64,000 nt of DNA from Liolophura sinensis (GCF_032854445.1 NC_088300.1:39834458-39898457), one strand, 5' to 3'; shown: positions 1 through 10,680, numbered from the stretch's first letter. The notes: a model not told the origin generated them from the sequence alone. Numbers and translations: made by a program.

Positions 1-559
1 CCAGTAATAGTGCTTAAATATAATTCACTAGAGGAAAGTCTAAATACAAGAAACCCAACACCTATTTAGAGCAGAAAAGTGTTCTAAAAAGGCTATCAGC
101 TTTTCACAGCCAAAACTAGCACAAGTACATGTACAATACTGGTGCTCTTGGTAATAGTAATTTTGACATTCAAATAACCCCAAAAACACAAAGTAAGAGA
201 AGGATCTTCTGTATATCAGGCACATTGCTCATCTGAATAACAACTGAGGATAAAGATTTCACAGTTGATAAGGTTGTGAAATCATCCTGTAACGTATGTG
301 ATATATTTCCTTGTGGGAAGTTTAATACACACCTCTTTTCTTCTCACCCAACACACCTCAAGTCTGTGCTATAAAACAGGCCTGTGGTCTAATTATTTAT
401 CACTACCTACAGGTAAATCCCCCAGTACACTGTGGGGACAACAGTCAACCTCTAGGCATACAGTTTTGTATGTGTACACACTCCAGACATTCATGATACA
501 CTATATCGCTGACTAAACTTCTTTAGGCTGACATCCTAAAAGCTAATTCCACCTTTTCA

Positions 560-1220
560 CATTCATGATAGTCTCACATATTGTGACAAACTAATTCATG
601 ATAGTCTCACATATAGTGACAAACTGATTCATGATAGCCTCACATATAGTGACAAACTGATTCATAATAGCCTTACATATAGTGACAAACTGATTTATGA
701 TAGTCTCACATATTGTGACAAACTGATTCATGATAGCCTCACATATAGTGACAAACTGATTCATAATAGCCTTACATATAGTGACAAACTGATTTATGAT
801 AGTCTCACATATTGTGACAAACTGATTCATAATAGCCTTACATATAGTGACAAACTGATTTATGATAGTCTCACATATTGTGACAAACTGATTCATGATA
901 GTCTCACATATAGTGACAAACTGATTCATAATAGCCTTACATATAGTGACAAACTGATTTATGATAGTCTCACATATAGTGACAAACTGATTCATGATAG
1001 TCTCACATATAGTGACAAACTGATTCATGATAGTCTCACATATTGTGACAAACTGATTCATGATAGCCTCACATATAGTGACAAACTGATTCATAATAGC
1101 CTTACATATAGTGACAAACTGATTTATGATAGTCTCACATATAGTGACAAACTGATTCATGATAGTCTCACATATAGTGACAAACTGATTCATGACATTC
1201 TCACATATAGTGACAAACTA
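560..1220. repeat. 33-bp minisatellite, about 20 copies
   Basis: Twenty head-to-tail copies of a 33-bp unit fill this 660-bp block. The unit contains TCACATATAGTGACAAACTG. The period is a multiple of three, so the minus strand stays open for 200 codons as an 11-residue repeat (MNQFVTICETI and variants). That is a consequence of the period and not evidence of a gene. Variants are linked: the unit with CCTTACATA always carries the neighbouring TTTATGAT change, and it recurs at irregular spacing. This indicates growth by duplication of blocks of units. It lies inside vinculin intron 1. Confidence 0.95.
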
Positions 1221-2436
1221 AGCACCTTATCAATAAATAGCTATAGAGCTGTAGGAAATCCTCAATAAACAAATAAAGAATAACAATTACAATAATAAAC
1301 CACAAGATAAAGTGTGTAAGTACATATTGTAGTGGAAAAGCTACAATGAAAGAATGGGTGGTACAACTACATGTGCAGTGTAATTAGCACTATGTGTAAG
1401 TGTACTGTGAATAAAAATGTTCCTAGGAAGGAATGCTATACCAAAGTCAGCATAGTGAGACTCTGACATCATCGTGTACATATACATGTACACAGAAAAC
1501 ACCACAACCGTGTGCGATCCACGATGATGTATTAGCTTGAGCTGTCTGAACTCGGCCTGTCGTATTAGCTGAGCTCAAAGACAACATCAACCTCCGAAGA
1601 CGACAGCTGCAAGTGTGCAGATCCAGATATATTTGCTCTTTTACTATTTACATTTCATACATGGGAAGAAGGTGGACGCTGGGTTCATGAAAATGTCAAA
1701 TGAAATTTTGGATCAAAGTGAAACAAGTTGGGATCCACAAACAAAGTTTGAGCAATGTTGTAGTAGTGGATAAATTCAGACAAGCACATTATTCAGAACT
1801 TAATAGGCACTTTATTACAGCTCTATATCCCAAGAGTATAAACCACTGCTCTGATATCCATGGATAATGATGGAGTATCTCCCTCTACACCACATCTAAC
1901 ATTTTGTTTAACAAGGCTTTTCACTGTTAACAATTCATTTCAATACCACCGGCCTACCAGACTACCAAAGACCAAATGTTAAGGTACATTGTATTAGAAT
2001 TGTGACCAGTCCTCGTCTACAGCTTTGACATTCAAGTTTAGCATTTCACTACGTCACACAAAAGGTCTAGGGTAACAAGAAAGGATCCCTCCGTAAGGTT
2101 ACAACTTTGGGGCAGGAGGGTACGTATGATGTATGAGCCAGATTCTGTCAGGTGTACTTTTACCTGTGAGTCGTCAGCCAGGAGGAGCCTACAATCTCCT
2201 CAGCACTTCACTTGACAGAAAAGACAAAACCCCATACTAACGAATACGTTAGTCTACAGGACGTCACCAAAACATCAGACCTACAGAACATGTACACATA
2301 ATGTCTTGGTAAGCCCATACATGTAGTTGTAACCTTCTCTCTAACCATCAAGACAAGAAAATACAGAGGTTTTTCATCAAAAAAAAATGACTTTACTTTG
2401 AATATACATGTAGATGGCAGAAGCACACTTACATCT

Positions 2437-2701
2437 AGGGGCCTCTGTGGCTCAGTTAGTTAGCGCGTCAGCGCAGCGTAATGACCCAAGAGTCTCTCAC
2501 CAATGTGGTCGCTGTGAGTTCAAGTCCAGCTCATGCTGGCTTCCTCTCCGGCCGTACGTGGAGAGGTCTTCTAGCAACCTGCAGATGGTTGTGGGTTTCC
2601 CCCAGGCTCTGCCGGTTTCCTCCCACCATAATGCTGGCTGTCGTCGTATAAGTGAAATATTCTTGAGTACGGCGTAAAACACCAATCAAATCAAATCAAA
2701 T
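2437..2701 (+). mobile_element. Full-length tRNA-derived SINE (family A), with target-site duplication
   Basis: This is a full-length copy of the main SINE family of the window. The 5' end GGGGCCTCTGTGGCTCAGTT holds a Pol III A box (TGGCTCAGTTAG), and a B-box-like GAGTTCAAGTCC follows. The body contains the recurring GGTTTCCTCCCACCATAATG and the 3' end TTCTTGAGTACGGCGTAAAA. The tail is (TCAAA)n and not the usual (TAAA)n. An 11-bp perfect direct repeat, CACTTACATCT, flanks it at 2426-2436 and 2702-2712, as expected of LINE-mediated insertion. It lies in vinculin intron 1, antisense to the gene. Confidence 0.93.
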
Positions 2702-2806
2702 CACTTACATCTGTCTCGAGGTCTTGTTCATAAACATTAGGACACCTGTGAATTTACAGCAAAATTAATACACATAGGTATGCGGTACACATAAATCCTA
2801 TGTACA

Positions 2807-2858
2807 TTTATTTATTTATATATTTGATTGGTGTTTTATGCTGTACTCAAGAATAACA
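2807..2858 (-). mobile_element. SINE family A 3' tail remnant
   Basis: The (TTTA)n tail followed by TTTGATTGGTGTTTTATGC and GTACTCAAGAATA is the reverse complement of the family A 3' end. Only about 50 bp remain. Confidence 0.7.
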
Positions 2859-3089
2859 TGTATATGTACAAACGTGTGTATCTTTGTTGCAGGCACTAAT
2901 TGTATAGTGTCATGGAAATATTCTGTGAAATGAGCAATGGATCAAAGTGGTGCAAGTTTTGTACAAGGGACCTCAATTTTCTCCATTCTAAAAACAAATT
3001 GAATAAATTTCATTAGTAAAAAGCATACATCTTTCATAACCATCAATGTACAAATATATGCAGTGTATACCACTTATTTTCAGAGCTGA

Positions 3090-3329
3090 TCATTCCCATT
3101 TTAAAATGAAAGTAAGACCTAAATATAGATTTTTATCCTCATCAACATTCAGCTTTATAGGAGCAAAGGGAGCATTTCTCAACCAATCTGCATAAAATTT
3201 GCAAACCTGATAGCCCCAGAGGTCTTTTACGTTCGTATCACTTTTCAATGCATTGAGATCAGCAGCTCTTTGGAAGAAGTTTTTTTTTAGATTTCCATAC
3301 TTATCCAATATGGCTGATATATGGCTCAC
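3090..3329 (-). CDS. Unidentified ORF in vinculin intron 1, doubtful
   Basis: This 79-codon frame is rich in aromatic and charged residues (for example DLWGYQVCKFYADWLRNAPF). It has a protein-like composition, unlike the low-complexity frames around it. I do not recognise a family. It is not the second vinculin exon, whose expected helical-bundle sequence is absent. It could be a fossil fragment of a transposon or host gene, or chance. No convincing splice sites were found at its ends. Confidence 0.15.
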   Translation of the reverse strand: MSHISAILDKYGNLKKNFFQRAADLNALKSDTNVKDLWGYQVCKFYADWLRNAPFAPIKLNVDEDKNLYLGLTFILKWE

Positions 3330-3631
3330 AGGTATGTAAGTAATAGGTTACTGCCTGAGGTTGGGGTGTTCAAGCTAGATGATCACACAGTCGCTTTTTG
3401 TCACAGAGGTTTTGACATAAAAGTTTACAATTGAACCCACTAACCTGAAAATGGTAACATGTTTATCTTCAGTCAATATTTGGTGGTTTTAAACAGTTTG
3501 GACAAAGGGCATTATGCACAATGCATTGCTGTTGTCGTTGACAAGTGTCAGCTTGATGACTGCTTTAATCAGGCTTCCATAAACAGGACAAGCCTCCTGG
3601 TGCCTAAACTAACAGTACCAAGCAAGAACTA

Positions 3632-3705
3632 ACCAATAGCTCAGATGGAAGAGCTGGATTTCGGACATATAGATTCCATTTCAAATCCAGGTGACCTTGA
3701 GTGAA
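3632..3705 (+). repeat. tRNA-like remnant (tRNA pseudogene or old SINE head)
   Basis: TAGCTCAGATGGAAGAGC matches a Pol III A box with D-loop. ATTTCAAATCCAGG about 30 bases later matches a T-arm B box with one change. The spacing is that of a tRNA, but the acceptor stem does not close, so a working tRNA is unlikely. Sequence after it does not match SINE family A, so it may be the head of a third, older SINE. Confidence 0.5.
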
Positions 3706-4908
3706 GAAGTCAGATTTTGACTGGAATCTGCCAAATCAGTACGTCACTTGAACACCCGGTACACATCATTTGCACATCTGTGATGATTGAGTTGTGGCCA
3801 GTGTGTATAAAAGTTTTAAACTCCAGTAGGTAGCCCAACTGATCTGGTGATGAATATGTGAATAAAGCTACATGTCACAGCTGTGATACAGTTTTCTCGC
3901 AAAACGAAAGAAAACAACTGTCTGAGAAGAAGAAAAAAAATAATAATCCTAGCGAAAACAATGGTCTTCCAGCTTGAAAAAAAAATGAATTTCCTTTGAA
4001 CATAAATACATGTAGTAGATCTGACCACCATTGACTAGACTATAACTTTGTCAAATGTCACTTCTATACCTATACATCAAACTTCGGAGCCTCGCTCACC
4101 TAAAATGTTTCTTTGGGTGTGCCTAATATTTAAGTGTCATTTATGGTCAACCTTTAAACATGAACGGGATAACAACAATTTAGATAATTTGAGTACCAAA
4201 GTACATGTATAAGTGAACAATTGTGTCCTACAAAACAAGCTTGCATCAGCTAATGCAGGCACTACTTGATAATACACACTGACAGAACTGCAAATAACTC
4301 CATATAGCTGAATAAATGCCTGCAATTTACTTCTGTTTAACACAAAAGCAGGGTATCCTCTGTGTGAATGATTACACACTTGAGATGACCTGTAGTTGAC
4401 AAGGGCTCATTCATGCAGACAGTTTTTTGAATATCTATTGTAAGTATATCTACATGCACAAGCTGAATGAACTCAATATGGGACATTTAAACATTTTGTT
4501 GGTTCATCAACAATCAGGTATGGAACTCTGTTCAAATTATGTTCAAATAATTAGTGTCGCAAACTGCAAGGTTTTTATCTCTGGATAAATGTATATGCAA
4601 GTAAATTTCCTATGGGCTATGTTCCTGGTATACTTGATTATTGCACACAAGGTGGCAGAATGCAAGCTACATGATACACAAAAAAAATAGAACAAGCCCA
4701 TGCTGCGCACAAGATGAATAAAATCTGTGACAGCCCAATGACACACAGCTTAACGTATCACACTTAACACTCCTTCATATGACTATGGTACACAAAAGTG
4801 GTACAAGGTAGAAATTAATGAGGCATGTATGCCATTTTATTGTACATCTTCGCGGAGAATTGGGCGGAAAGAAGGTCACATTGTAATACTGATCCCCACC
4901 CCCAACCA

Positions 4909-4970
4909 TAAAAAAAACAACAAAAACCAAAAAAAAAAACCAAAAAAAAAAAAAACCAAAACAATAACAA
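4909..4970. repeat. A-rich simple sequence
   Basis: Runs of 7 to 14 adenines are separated by CC or C. No element body is visible beside it. Confidence 0.9.
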
Positions 4971-5117
4971 TCGCCCAGTCTGAAAATCTACAGGGATTTT
5001 AATGGCATCTTTTTGATGCCCCCATTTCCCTTCCCCACCATGCTAACGTGACCGGGCCACGGTGGCTATCTGTCTTCGGAAAATCCAACAAGGATACATC
5101 GTTACATTCTAGCTTAC

Positions 5118-5174
5118 CTGCACCGCTACAGGCTCCAAAATGCTCTCGATCGTTTTTGTGTGAAACACCGGCAT
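5118..5174 (-). CDS. VCL: Vinculin, coding exon 1
   Basis: Vinculin is the cytoplasmic adaptor that links talin at integrin adhesions, and alpha-catenin at cadherin junctions, to F-actin. Read on the minus strand, the ATG at 5174-5172 opens MPVFHTKTIESILEPVAVQ, and this is followed at once by the splice donor GTAAGC (5117-5112). As I recall human vinculin exon 1, it is also 19 codons long and differs only at residues 7 (R) and 18 (Q). Both the peptide and the phase-0 intron position match. The 57 bases are the start of helix 1 of the D1 head domain, part of the talin-binding bundle. The context is AAG-ATG-C. The rest of the roughly 1,000-residue protein is encoded beyond the left edge. Confidence 0.93.
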
Positions 5175-5700
5175 CTTGTCACACCTCGTACGCTTAACCA
5201 GGGGCAGTGGGCCCGAGTGACACCCCAAACTCCACCTACAACCGCTGAAAACTCCGCAAAACTATCTACAGATTTTCCACCAGATATTTTGTAACTTGGA
5301 TGACACTAAGTTGAGTGCCGCCGACTAGTACAGAGCTAGCCTCTTCTTCGTAGTTGACGCAGTTTCGTACGTTTTCCGCCCACTCGTATGAAATAGTAAC
5401 CCGGTTAAAAGGCACTGAGTATTAATTTACACTATTACAGTCTTCGAGCTGATCTCACGCATCACCACCGCTTTTTCTCACGTCTGACAATGAGATTGGG
5501 GTTAGTAGCTTTTCACACAAAAAAACAGCCCTACTAAGTTTGGTAACCCGAAACCACGCACATTTGTGACCGGTTGCCCATAAAAGGAAATCTGCGATTG
5601 ACCTCTGAGATTTGCATAAGGGCGATCCTAGCTATCGTAAAATAGATAATTTATTCATGAATCAGAGAAACCCACATGTTTAACTGCGTACACGCAGGTG
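5175..5700 (-). promoter_or_regulatory. VCL: Vinculin 5'UTR and promoter region
   Basis: The 500 bases upstream of the vinculin start codon are richer in G+C and in CpG than the surrounding AT-rich DNA. They carry no repeat, as expected of a conserved promoter. I cannot place the transcription start. A CArG box at 5578-5587 is listed separately. Several ATG triplets lie upstream on the minus strand, so the 5'UTR is probably short or spliced. Confidence 0.6.
5578..5587 (-). promoter_or_regulatory. CArG box (SRF site) in the vinculin promoter
   Basis: CCATAAAAGG is a perfect match to the serum response factor consensus CC(A/T)6GG. It lies about 405 bp upstream of the vinculin ATG. Vinculin is an established SRF/MRTF target in vertebrates. 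Function here is inferred from sequence and position only. Confidence 0.6.
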
Positions 5701-6194
5701 AATATGGGGAATATCGAAACCAGAGGCTACCAGTCATGCAGCAAGAAAACCACAACATATCCGCAAAGATTTGCTTTCCCAGCGGTGTACATTTAGTGCA
5801 CTTGCAAGCCTCAGGCGGATGGCCCTGGGGATGGATAGGTTACGAAGAAAATTGGCTCTAGCATTAAGCCTGTAGGGTTAAGGTAGTCCGAGTTTTGAAT
5901 CCAAGGAATTTGGGCTGTTATGTATTATAGCGTCTCTTTCTTAAATAATTGCAATTCTTCCACATTTACTGTATCTGTACTAAAATTCAGAACAAAGAAT
6001 TGATAAAAGATAAATCATTATCTCCTCATCAAACAGATTAATTAAGTGCCTATACATGATTGATTATTTATCTATATAACTGCGTTAGAGCTGGGATTAA
6101 GACAGTCCATCTTAATCCCAGGTTAGAGCACAGAGACAACTTTGACTACTATCCATAGGCCTATAAAACTTCAAAATTTTATTAAGACATTTAG
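5701..6194. other. Intergenic, nothing recognised
   Basis: AT-rich sequence between the vinculin promoter and the next SINE. A short inverted repeat near 6087-6125 (CTGGGATTAAGACAGTCCAT then CTTAATCCCAG) is the only structure seen. Confidence 0.6.
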
Positions 6195-6203
6195 AATTCT
6201 TTA

Positions 6204-6476
6204 GGGGCCTCCGTGGCTCACTTAGTTAGCGCGCTAACGCAGCGTAATGACCCAGGAGCATCTCACCAGTGCATTCGCTGTGAGATCAAGTCCAGCTCAC
6301 GCATGCTGGCTTCCTCTCCGAACGTGCGTAGGAAGGTCTGCCAGCAACCTAAGGATGGTCGTTGGATTCCCCCGGCCTCTGCTCGCTTTTCTCCCACCAC
6401 AATGCTGGCCACCGTCGTATAAGTGAAATATTCTTGAGTACGGCGTAAAACACCAATCAAATAAATAAATAAATAA
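6204..6476 (+). mobile_element. Full-length tRNA-derived SINE (family A)
   Basis: This copy starts GGGGCCTCCGTGGCTCACTT, keeps the A box and a changed B box (GAGATCAAGTCC), and ends in (TAAA)n. A 9-bp direct repeat, AATTCTTTA, flanks it at 6195-6203 and 6477-6485. It has several body substitutions, so it is older than the copy at 48642. Confidence 0.9.
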
Positions 6477-6485
6477 AATTCTTTA

Positions 6486-7149
6486 TTTTCTGTCCATCAG
6501 ATAAGGCTCTTTTACGAAGCCTTTCACATAGTGGAAAAAATGTTTTTAAAAAGACTCATGCATCTGTGACTGCCATATAAAAGTCGGGGACCCAACTTTT
6601 TAATTCTGCGCTTCAATGTTAAACTTTCAATCACCACTCCTAAAATCGGGGCACTAAGTTCTAACCTTTTAAATTCTCAGACCCAGTCTATAGGGACGCG
6701 GATCTTCCGGGGACTAGACGACCTCTGGACCCTCACCTAATACGCACCACCACCCCCTACCCCTTCCTTCTGTGGTCAGCATCTTTTAATTTTTTGAAAA
6801 TTTTAAACGACTCTGTACGTCTTAAACCTCCTGTCTGGGTGCTTTAATTTTGAATGTCTGAGGCAATGTACGGTCGAGAGGACAACGCGGCCCACGCGGC
6901 CCCTGAGATGCGCTGGGGTAAACTTTTCAGTATGTCACTTTTACGGCCTTATACTCTCCATACCCAATTTCTCTCGGTGCCCGAAAACGGTTGAGATTTC
7001 ACCTACGGCAATCTAGAGTCGCGGAGCTTCCAGTTCCTAGGCGGCCCCTGAACAAACGCCGTACTCTGATAGTTGACCAAAAGCATGGAATAAAAGGGAC
7101 ACGTGGGATAAATATCGTATACACTTTTTAGTCAACAATATTGAGAGCT
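6486..7149. other. Unassigned sequence with moderate CpG content
   Basis: CpG-containing sequence without repeats or a convincing exon. Confidence 0.5.
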
Positions 7150-7455
7150 ACTTCATTGGTTCACGGCAGTTCATTGATAAAACTCAACCAATCAAAAGCT
7201 ACACGCGCACCGAATTTTGTTTAAGTGCTTCGCATTGTCTGCATGGGTAGTATTATAAAGTTAAACATGCGAAGATATGTTGATTCCTTTATCAGATTCA
7301 TCTCTGTTACGTAAGAGTGATCTTGCCGTTGAAGTTTTTGAATGCTCTTGTCAGGTATATGTAGGCGCATTCTTGTATGCACGCTATATATACTATAGGT
7401 GGAAGCCTTTATCTCAGATTTGAAACCAGGTTGCACAAAGTTCGGTGACGTCATG
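7150..7455. promoter_or_regulatory. Promoter-like stretch with CCAAT boxes and a CRE
   Basis: An inverted CCAAT box (ATTGG, about 7154), a direct one (CCAATC, about 7188) and a full palindromic CRE (TGACGTCA, 7446-7453) occur within 300 bp in a CpG-bearing, repeat-free stretch. This resembles a promoter, but neither the direction nor the gene it would serve is clear. Confidence 0.3.
7221..7454 (-). CDS. Unidentified 77-codon ORF with a strong start context
   Basis: The ATG at 7454-7452 sits in CCACCATGA, an excellent Kozak context. The frame begins MTSPNFVQPGFKSEIKAS and runs 77 residues. I do not recognise it, and it has no obvious domain, signal peptide or splice donor. It could be a first exon or small protein, or chance. 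The start codon overlaps the CRE at 7446-7453, which argues against both being functional. Confidence 0.2.
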   Translation of the reverse strand: MTSPNFVQPGFKSEIKASTYSIYSVHTRMRLHIPDKSIQKLQRQDHSYVTEMNLIKESTYLRMFNFIILPMQTMRST

Positions 7456-8230
7456 GTGGTTGACTTGTGAATTCAAAAAGTAGCCACAAGGGCTGTAATG
7501 TGAATCTAGTTGATCCACTGAACAGCTTACTCCGAAAAAATTCCTTTTGACGATCTCAATATCTGGACATTAATTAAGTCATCCTCACAATTAGCTATAT
7601 ACAGGCCTACATATATGCACTAGGCTCCCAGAAAAGTACAAATCAGAATATAGTACAAATCGGATCGGAAGCTAGAGACCACGTGATCTCGATAGTAACA
7701 AACGGCGTGGGTGAAGAAAACGGTCCTCCCAACTTGCTATATACGCAAGTTCTCGCATCATATTCGAAAATCAGTCCGATCCGTATATACCTTTTGTATG
7801 TGTCATAAATTCGATGATTTCCTTTGGTTGTTGATTCCTGTGCAAAAAAAGTTCTAAATGTTGTCAGCAACGTGTAAAATTCTGTGTGCAGGTTCATTTT
7901 TGTGCAGCCTCAGATTAAGGGCGAAATTTAGCCGCATCGATCTGGGACAATACTTGAACTGTTGGGTTTTCAAACAACCATCGGAGCTTCCACAAAAGAA
8001 AACTGCGCCCAAAACGTTCAGCACACTATATCATAATTCTTATCACAATGCAAACTGGTATCACTGGTTGCAAATGCTATACCTGTTCTGTGTTCCCGAC
8101 TGAGAACCGACTTTTAAGCGTACAGAACAACTTCATGTATTCCTTGCATGCCTATTTCATGATCACACACAAGGTGATTTTGATCTGGGATTAACATAGA
8201 CGGAGGAATATGAAGCTCTATTGTTCTCGC
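7456..8230. other. Unassigned sequence
   Basis: Mixed-composition sequence with no repeat family and no supported exon. Frames of 80-84 codons on both strands here overlap each other, and none looks protein-like. Confidence 0.5.
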
Positions 8231-8419
8231 TCAGTCAGTCGTGAGAATCATGCCATCGCTTCGCTTGATCACGCGGCAGTCCGAGACTTCACGAGATTTA
8301 CCTACCAGCCACAGACCTGTGAGGAAGACATCGCTTAATTTTTGGCGTACAACGGTCAAAATACGCCTAAAGTCGTCAACCAGATTACGCAAAAGGTTAC
8401 TGTGGCCAGTGTAGTACAT
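8231..8419 (-). CDS. Unidentified 62-codon ORF, possible first exon
   Basis: The ATG lies in AAACATGT. The frame includes NLVDDFRRILTVVRQKLSDV, an amphipathic helix-like stretch, and then LWLVG at a possible donor GTAAAT inside the codons. Base composition is higher in G+C than the flanks. No family was recognised. It lies on the same strand as vinculin, about 3 kb upstream. If real, it could be the start of a separate small gene. Confidence 0.22.
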   Translation of the reverse strand: MYYTGHSNLLRNLVDDFRRILTVVRQKLSDVFLTGLWLVGKSREVSDCRVIKRSDGMILTTD

Positions 8420-10398
8420 GTTTGCTTACTTATTAATTCAATAATCATGAATTCGACAGGATGTCCAAAATTTAGTCATCATGTCCATTGACTTAAATCT
8501 AGTAGATTACGGATTGTTAATTGCCATGTAAATAAGTTTACGGCTACGAGTCGTGTTCTTTATCCTCAATGGATTCCAAAAAAAATTAAATAAAATAAAC
8601 AAATAAATAAGAAAAAAAAAGAAGCAAAAAAGCGCGTTTTATTTATATTGAATGGTCATTTTTGGACATGTTTTTTTTTTAAATAATTTCTTTATCATAA
8701 ATTTTTTTCTGTTAAAATTTGAAGAGCTGTAAGAAGTCGGCTGTTTTGTTGTAATTTCCAGCTTCAGAGCGTAATTTTGCACATGCAGGCAAATGTTGAG
8801 TAATAGAACTATTTAAACTCAGTCCTACGTGTTTATATTTAAGGAGAGAGAATGAAACAGTTCGTTGAAAATATGCCATTCAGGTCCGATTGAAAAATTG
8901 TAGGCCCCTATTGCTGATTTTCATGCGAGTGGTGAAGTAAAATTTGTACACATAAGATCTGAGTTTAAACGCTAATTTAGCATTTTAGCCCTCGCTGTTA
9001 TTGTAAACTGACTGTACAAAACATTTTTTTTTTTTTTTTGGTTTTGTAGAGTTACTTATGCCTCGAAAATCCAGAAGGAAAAAGGCAACTAGCACCCTTA
9101 CCAAGTCGAACTGAACTCAGATATCCTTGCTCAGCGAGTACAATAAGGAGCGCTTCTTATTAAAAGAAATGTTGAAGCCATTCTCTAATTTCAGACATCT
9201 CAATGGAATGGGGAACCCTTTCTGAGTGACATGGGATTTTTTTATGTGCTATCTTCTTTTTATATGATCAGTACCGGTTCCTCAGACGCTCACATTTAAA
9301 AATTGTGAAAAAAATCATCGCAAGTTAAATATTCTTCCCCGCAACAAAACATATCGGTCAAGGCGTCAGGCATTATCGTGCGAGAAAATTAAAAAAAAAA
9401 TAAAAATTAAGGTGACGTGCATACTGTAAATCTTCAACCTTTTCTGCCACTAAAGCACTTTATTTAGGGAAATCTATGCATAGAAATATTATGAAAATGA
9501 TGCTAAAAATGATTTGCTTGTTTCACTAACGATGCAAGTTTTCTCTACATTCCATAGTTCTCAAAATGTTTGAAAATATTGATCGCTGTGGTGATTGAAG
9601 AATTAGGGTAACTTTTACACGTAAGATCTGTTGTAAGATAAATTATGTATACCTAATTTTTTAAGTTAACCAAAAGAAAAAAGAAAAAAAAGGTTTAGAT
9701 TTAAGACAGTGCCTTTTATTGCCTTAGAGAATTGCTTTAGCGCCTATATTTTCAAGTCAAAACACCTTGGGGACCTAGAAAGTGAGTTAACAATCGGAGA
9801 TCATGTGGCAATTAAGGATCACAGAGAAGGACTTTTACACCTGTTGGCTACAGGGTAAAAATTCCAGAAATCTTCTGATCATTAAAAATATCATTCTGCA
9901 CTATACTATCACGGTAGTTGATGCAAATTGTATCACTTGTCATCCTACATACTATAGCTTTCAAGTTTACCCCTTTCTTGTACAGCTGTGTCAGAAATCG
10001 GAGGTCGATTGAACAAGGGAACAAGGAAAATCCAGGGATATTCATGGAAGACCACACATAAGCGTCTTGTCACAAAGGCCCTGAGAATAACGGAACCAAA
10101 GGAATTGTGAAATTTTCCAATGGGATTTTAACTCACATGACCAATAGTGATCAAGTATAACACCAAGAGAGAGAATAGAGAGAGAATTACATGCATAAAA
10201 ACAGTCAACAATGTCACAAATGCAACAAACAAATTCTTTCAAGATTACAAGAACATGTTTTTTTTCTAATTCATCCCCAGCTAAGAGAAATTACATTCAC
10301 CTCCAGCTCTGAGATACACAGTACGAACACTGAAGCTAAGAAAAAACAATGCAACTGAAAGCTATATCACACTAGTAAGAGCCGCACAAGATATACTA
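8420..10398. other. AT-rich intergenic or intronic sequence
   Basis: Contains several A or T homopolymer runs (8577-8640, 9024-9040, 9389-9405) and no recognised coding or repeat family. Confidence 0.6.
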
Positions 10399-10680
10399 TT
10401 ACGTAACACCCAGGAATACATTAGAAAATGCCATGTCAAACGTTTTAAACATCTCCTCTTGTCAGTGACAATGGTCCAATAGGGAAGGTGAGGTGGTAGA
10501 TATACATGCCCGAGCTCTTGGCAAGGATAATGGACGTCCATAGGGGAATTCAAGATACGTCTCGTTTTCAAAACCACTGATTGGCCCCGTGTCTGTTTCA
10601 GCGATAAACTTTAGAATTGACCAAAGAGTGAGGTTTTCACGTCTTCCAGCTGTCTCTTCATGACCAATGTCCAACAGCAA
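10399..10680 (-). pseudogene. Broken C-terminal HECT-domain fragment
   Basis: HECT domains are the catalytic modules of one class of E3 ubiquitin ligases. The minus-strand frame reads LKFIAETDTGPISGFENET, then a beta-strand-like YLEF, then LPRARACI. This is the order of the HECT C-lobe segment (LxFxTG, PxxGF, LPxAxTC). The catalytic cysteine would be the C of RACI. After a frameshift near 10490-10500 and an in-frame TGA near 10459, the original frame resumes with EEMFKTFDMAFSN, which fits the last C-lobe helix. The usual threonine before the cysteine is absent. No other part of the domain was found nearby. The identity is by motif order only. Confidence 0.45.

Larger units (their letters stand above)
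1..5117 (-). other. VCL: Vinculin intron 1 (5' part, continues off the left edge)
   Basis: This is the sequence downstream, on the minus strand, of the GTAAGC splice donor that ends vinculin exon 1. I found no minus-strand segment in it resembling the next vinculin exon, so intron 1 is at least 5.1 kb and the rest of the gene is outside the window. It holds a 33-bp minisatellite, a full-length SINE, a SINE tail, a tRNA-like remnant and an A-rich tract, all listed separately. The stretches 1-559, 1221-2425 and 3710-4900 show nothing further that I can support. Confidence 0.75.

Noticed and set aside
591-1193. 200-codon minus-strand ORF
   Set aside because: It is the 33-bp minisatellite read in frame, an 11-residue repeat with no start context or codon constraint.
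560-1220. CRISPR-like regular repeats (also 41641-41940, 49828-50585, 55589-55812)
   Set aside because: Units are directly adjacent without unique spacers, and the genome is animal.
2414-2677. Recurring peptide AQRNDPGASHQC seen at 2414, 6213, 39112 and 48651
   Set aside because: It is the translated head and body of SINE family A, not a gene family.
3632-3705. Functional tRNA gene
   Set aside because: A and B boxes are recognisable but the acceptor stem does not pair.
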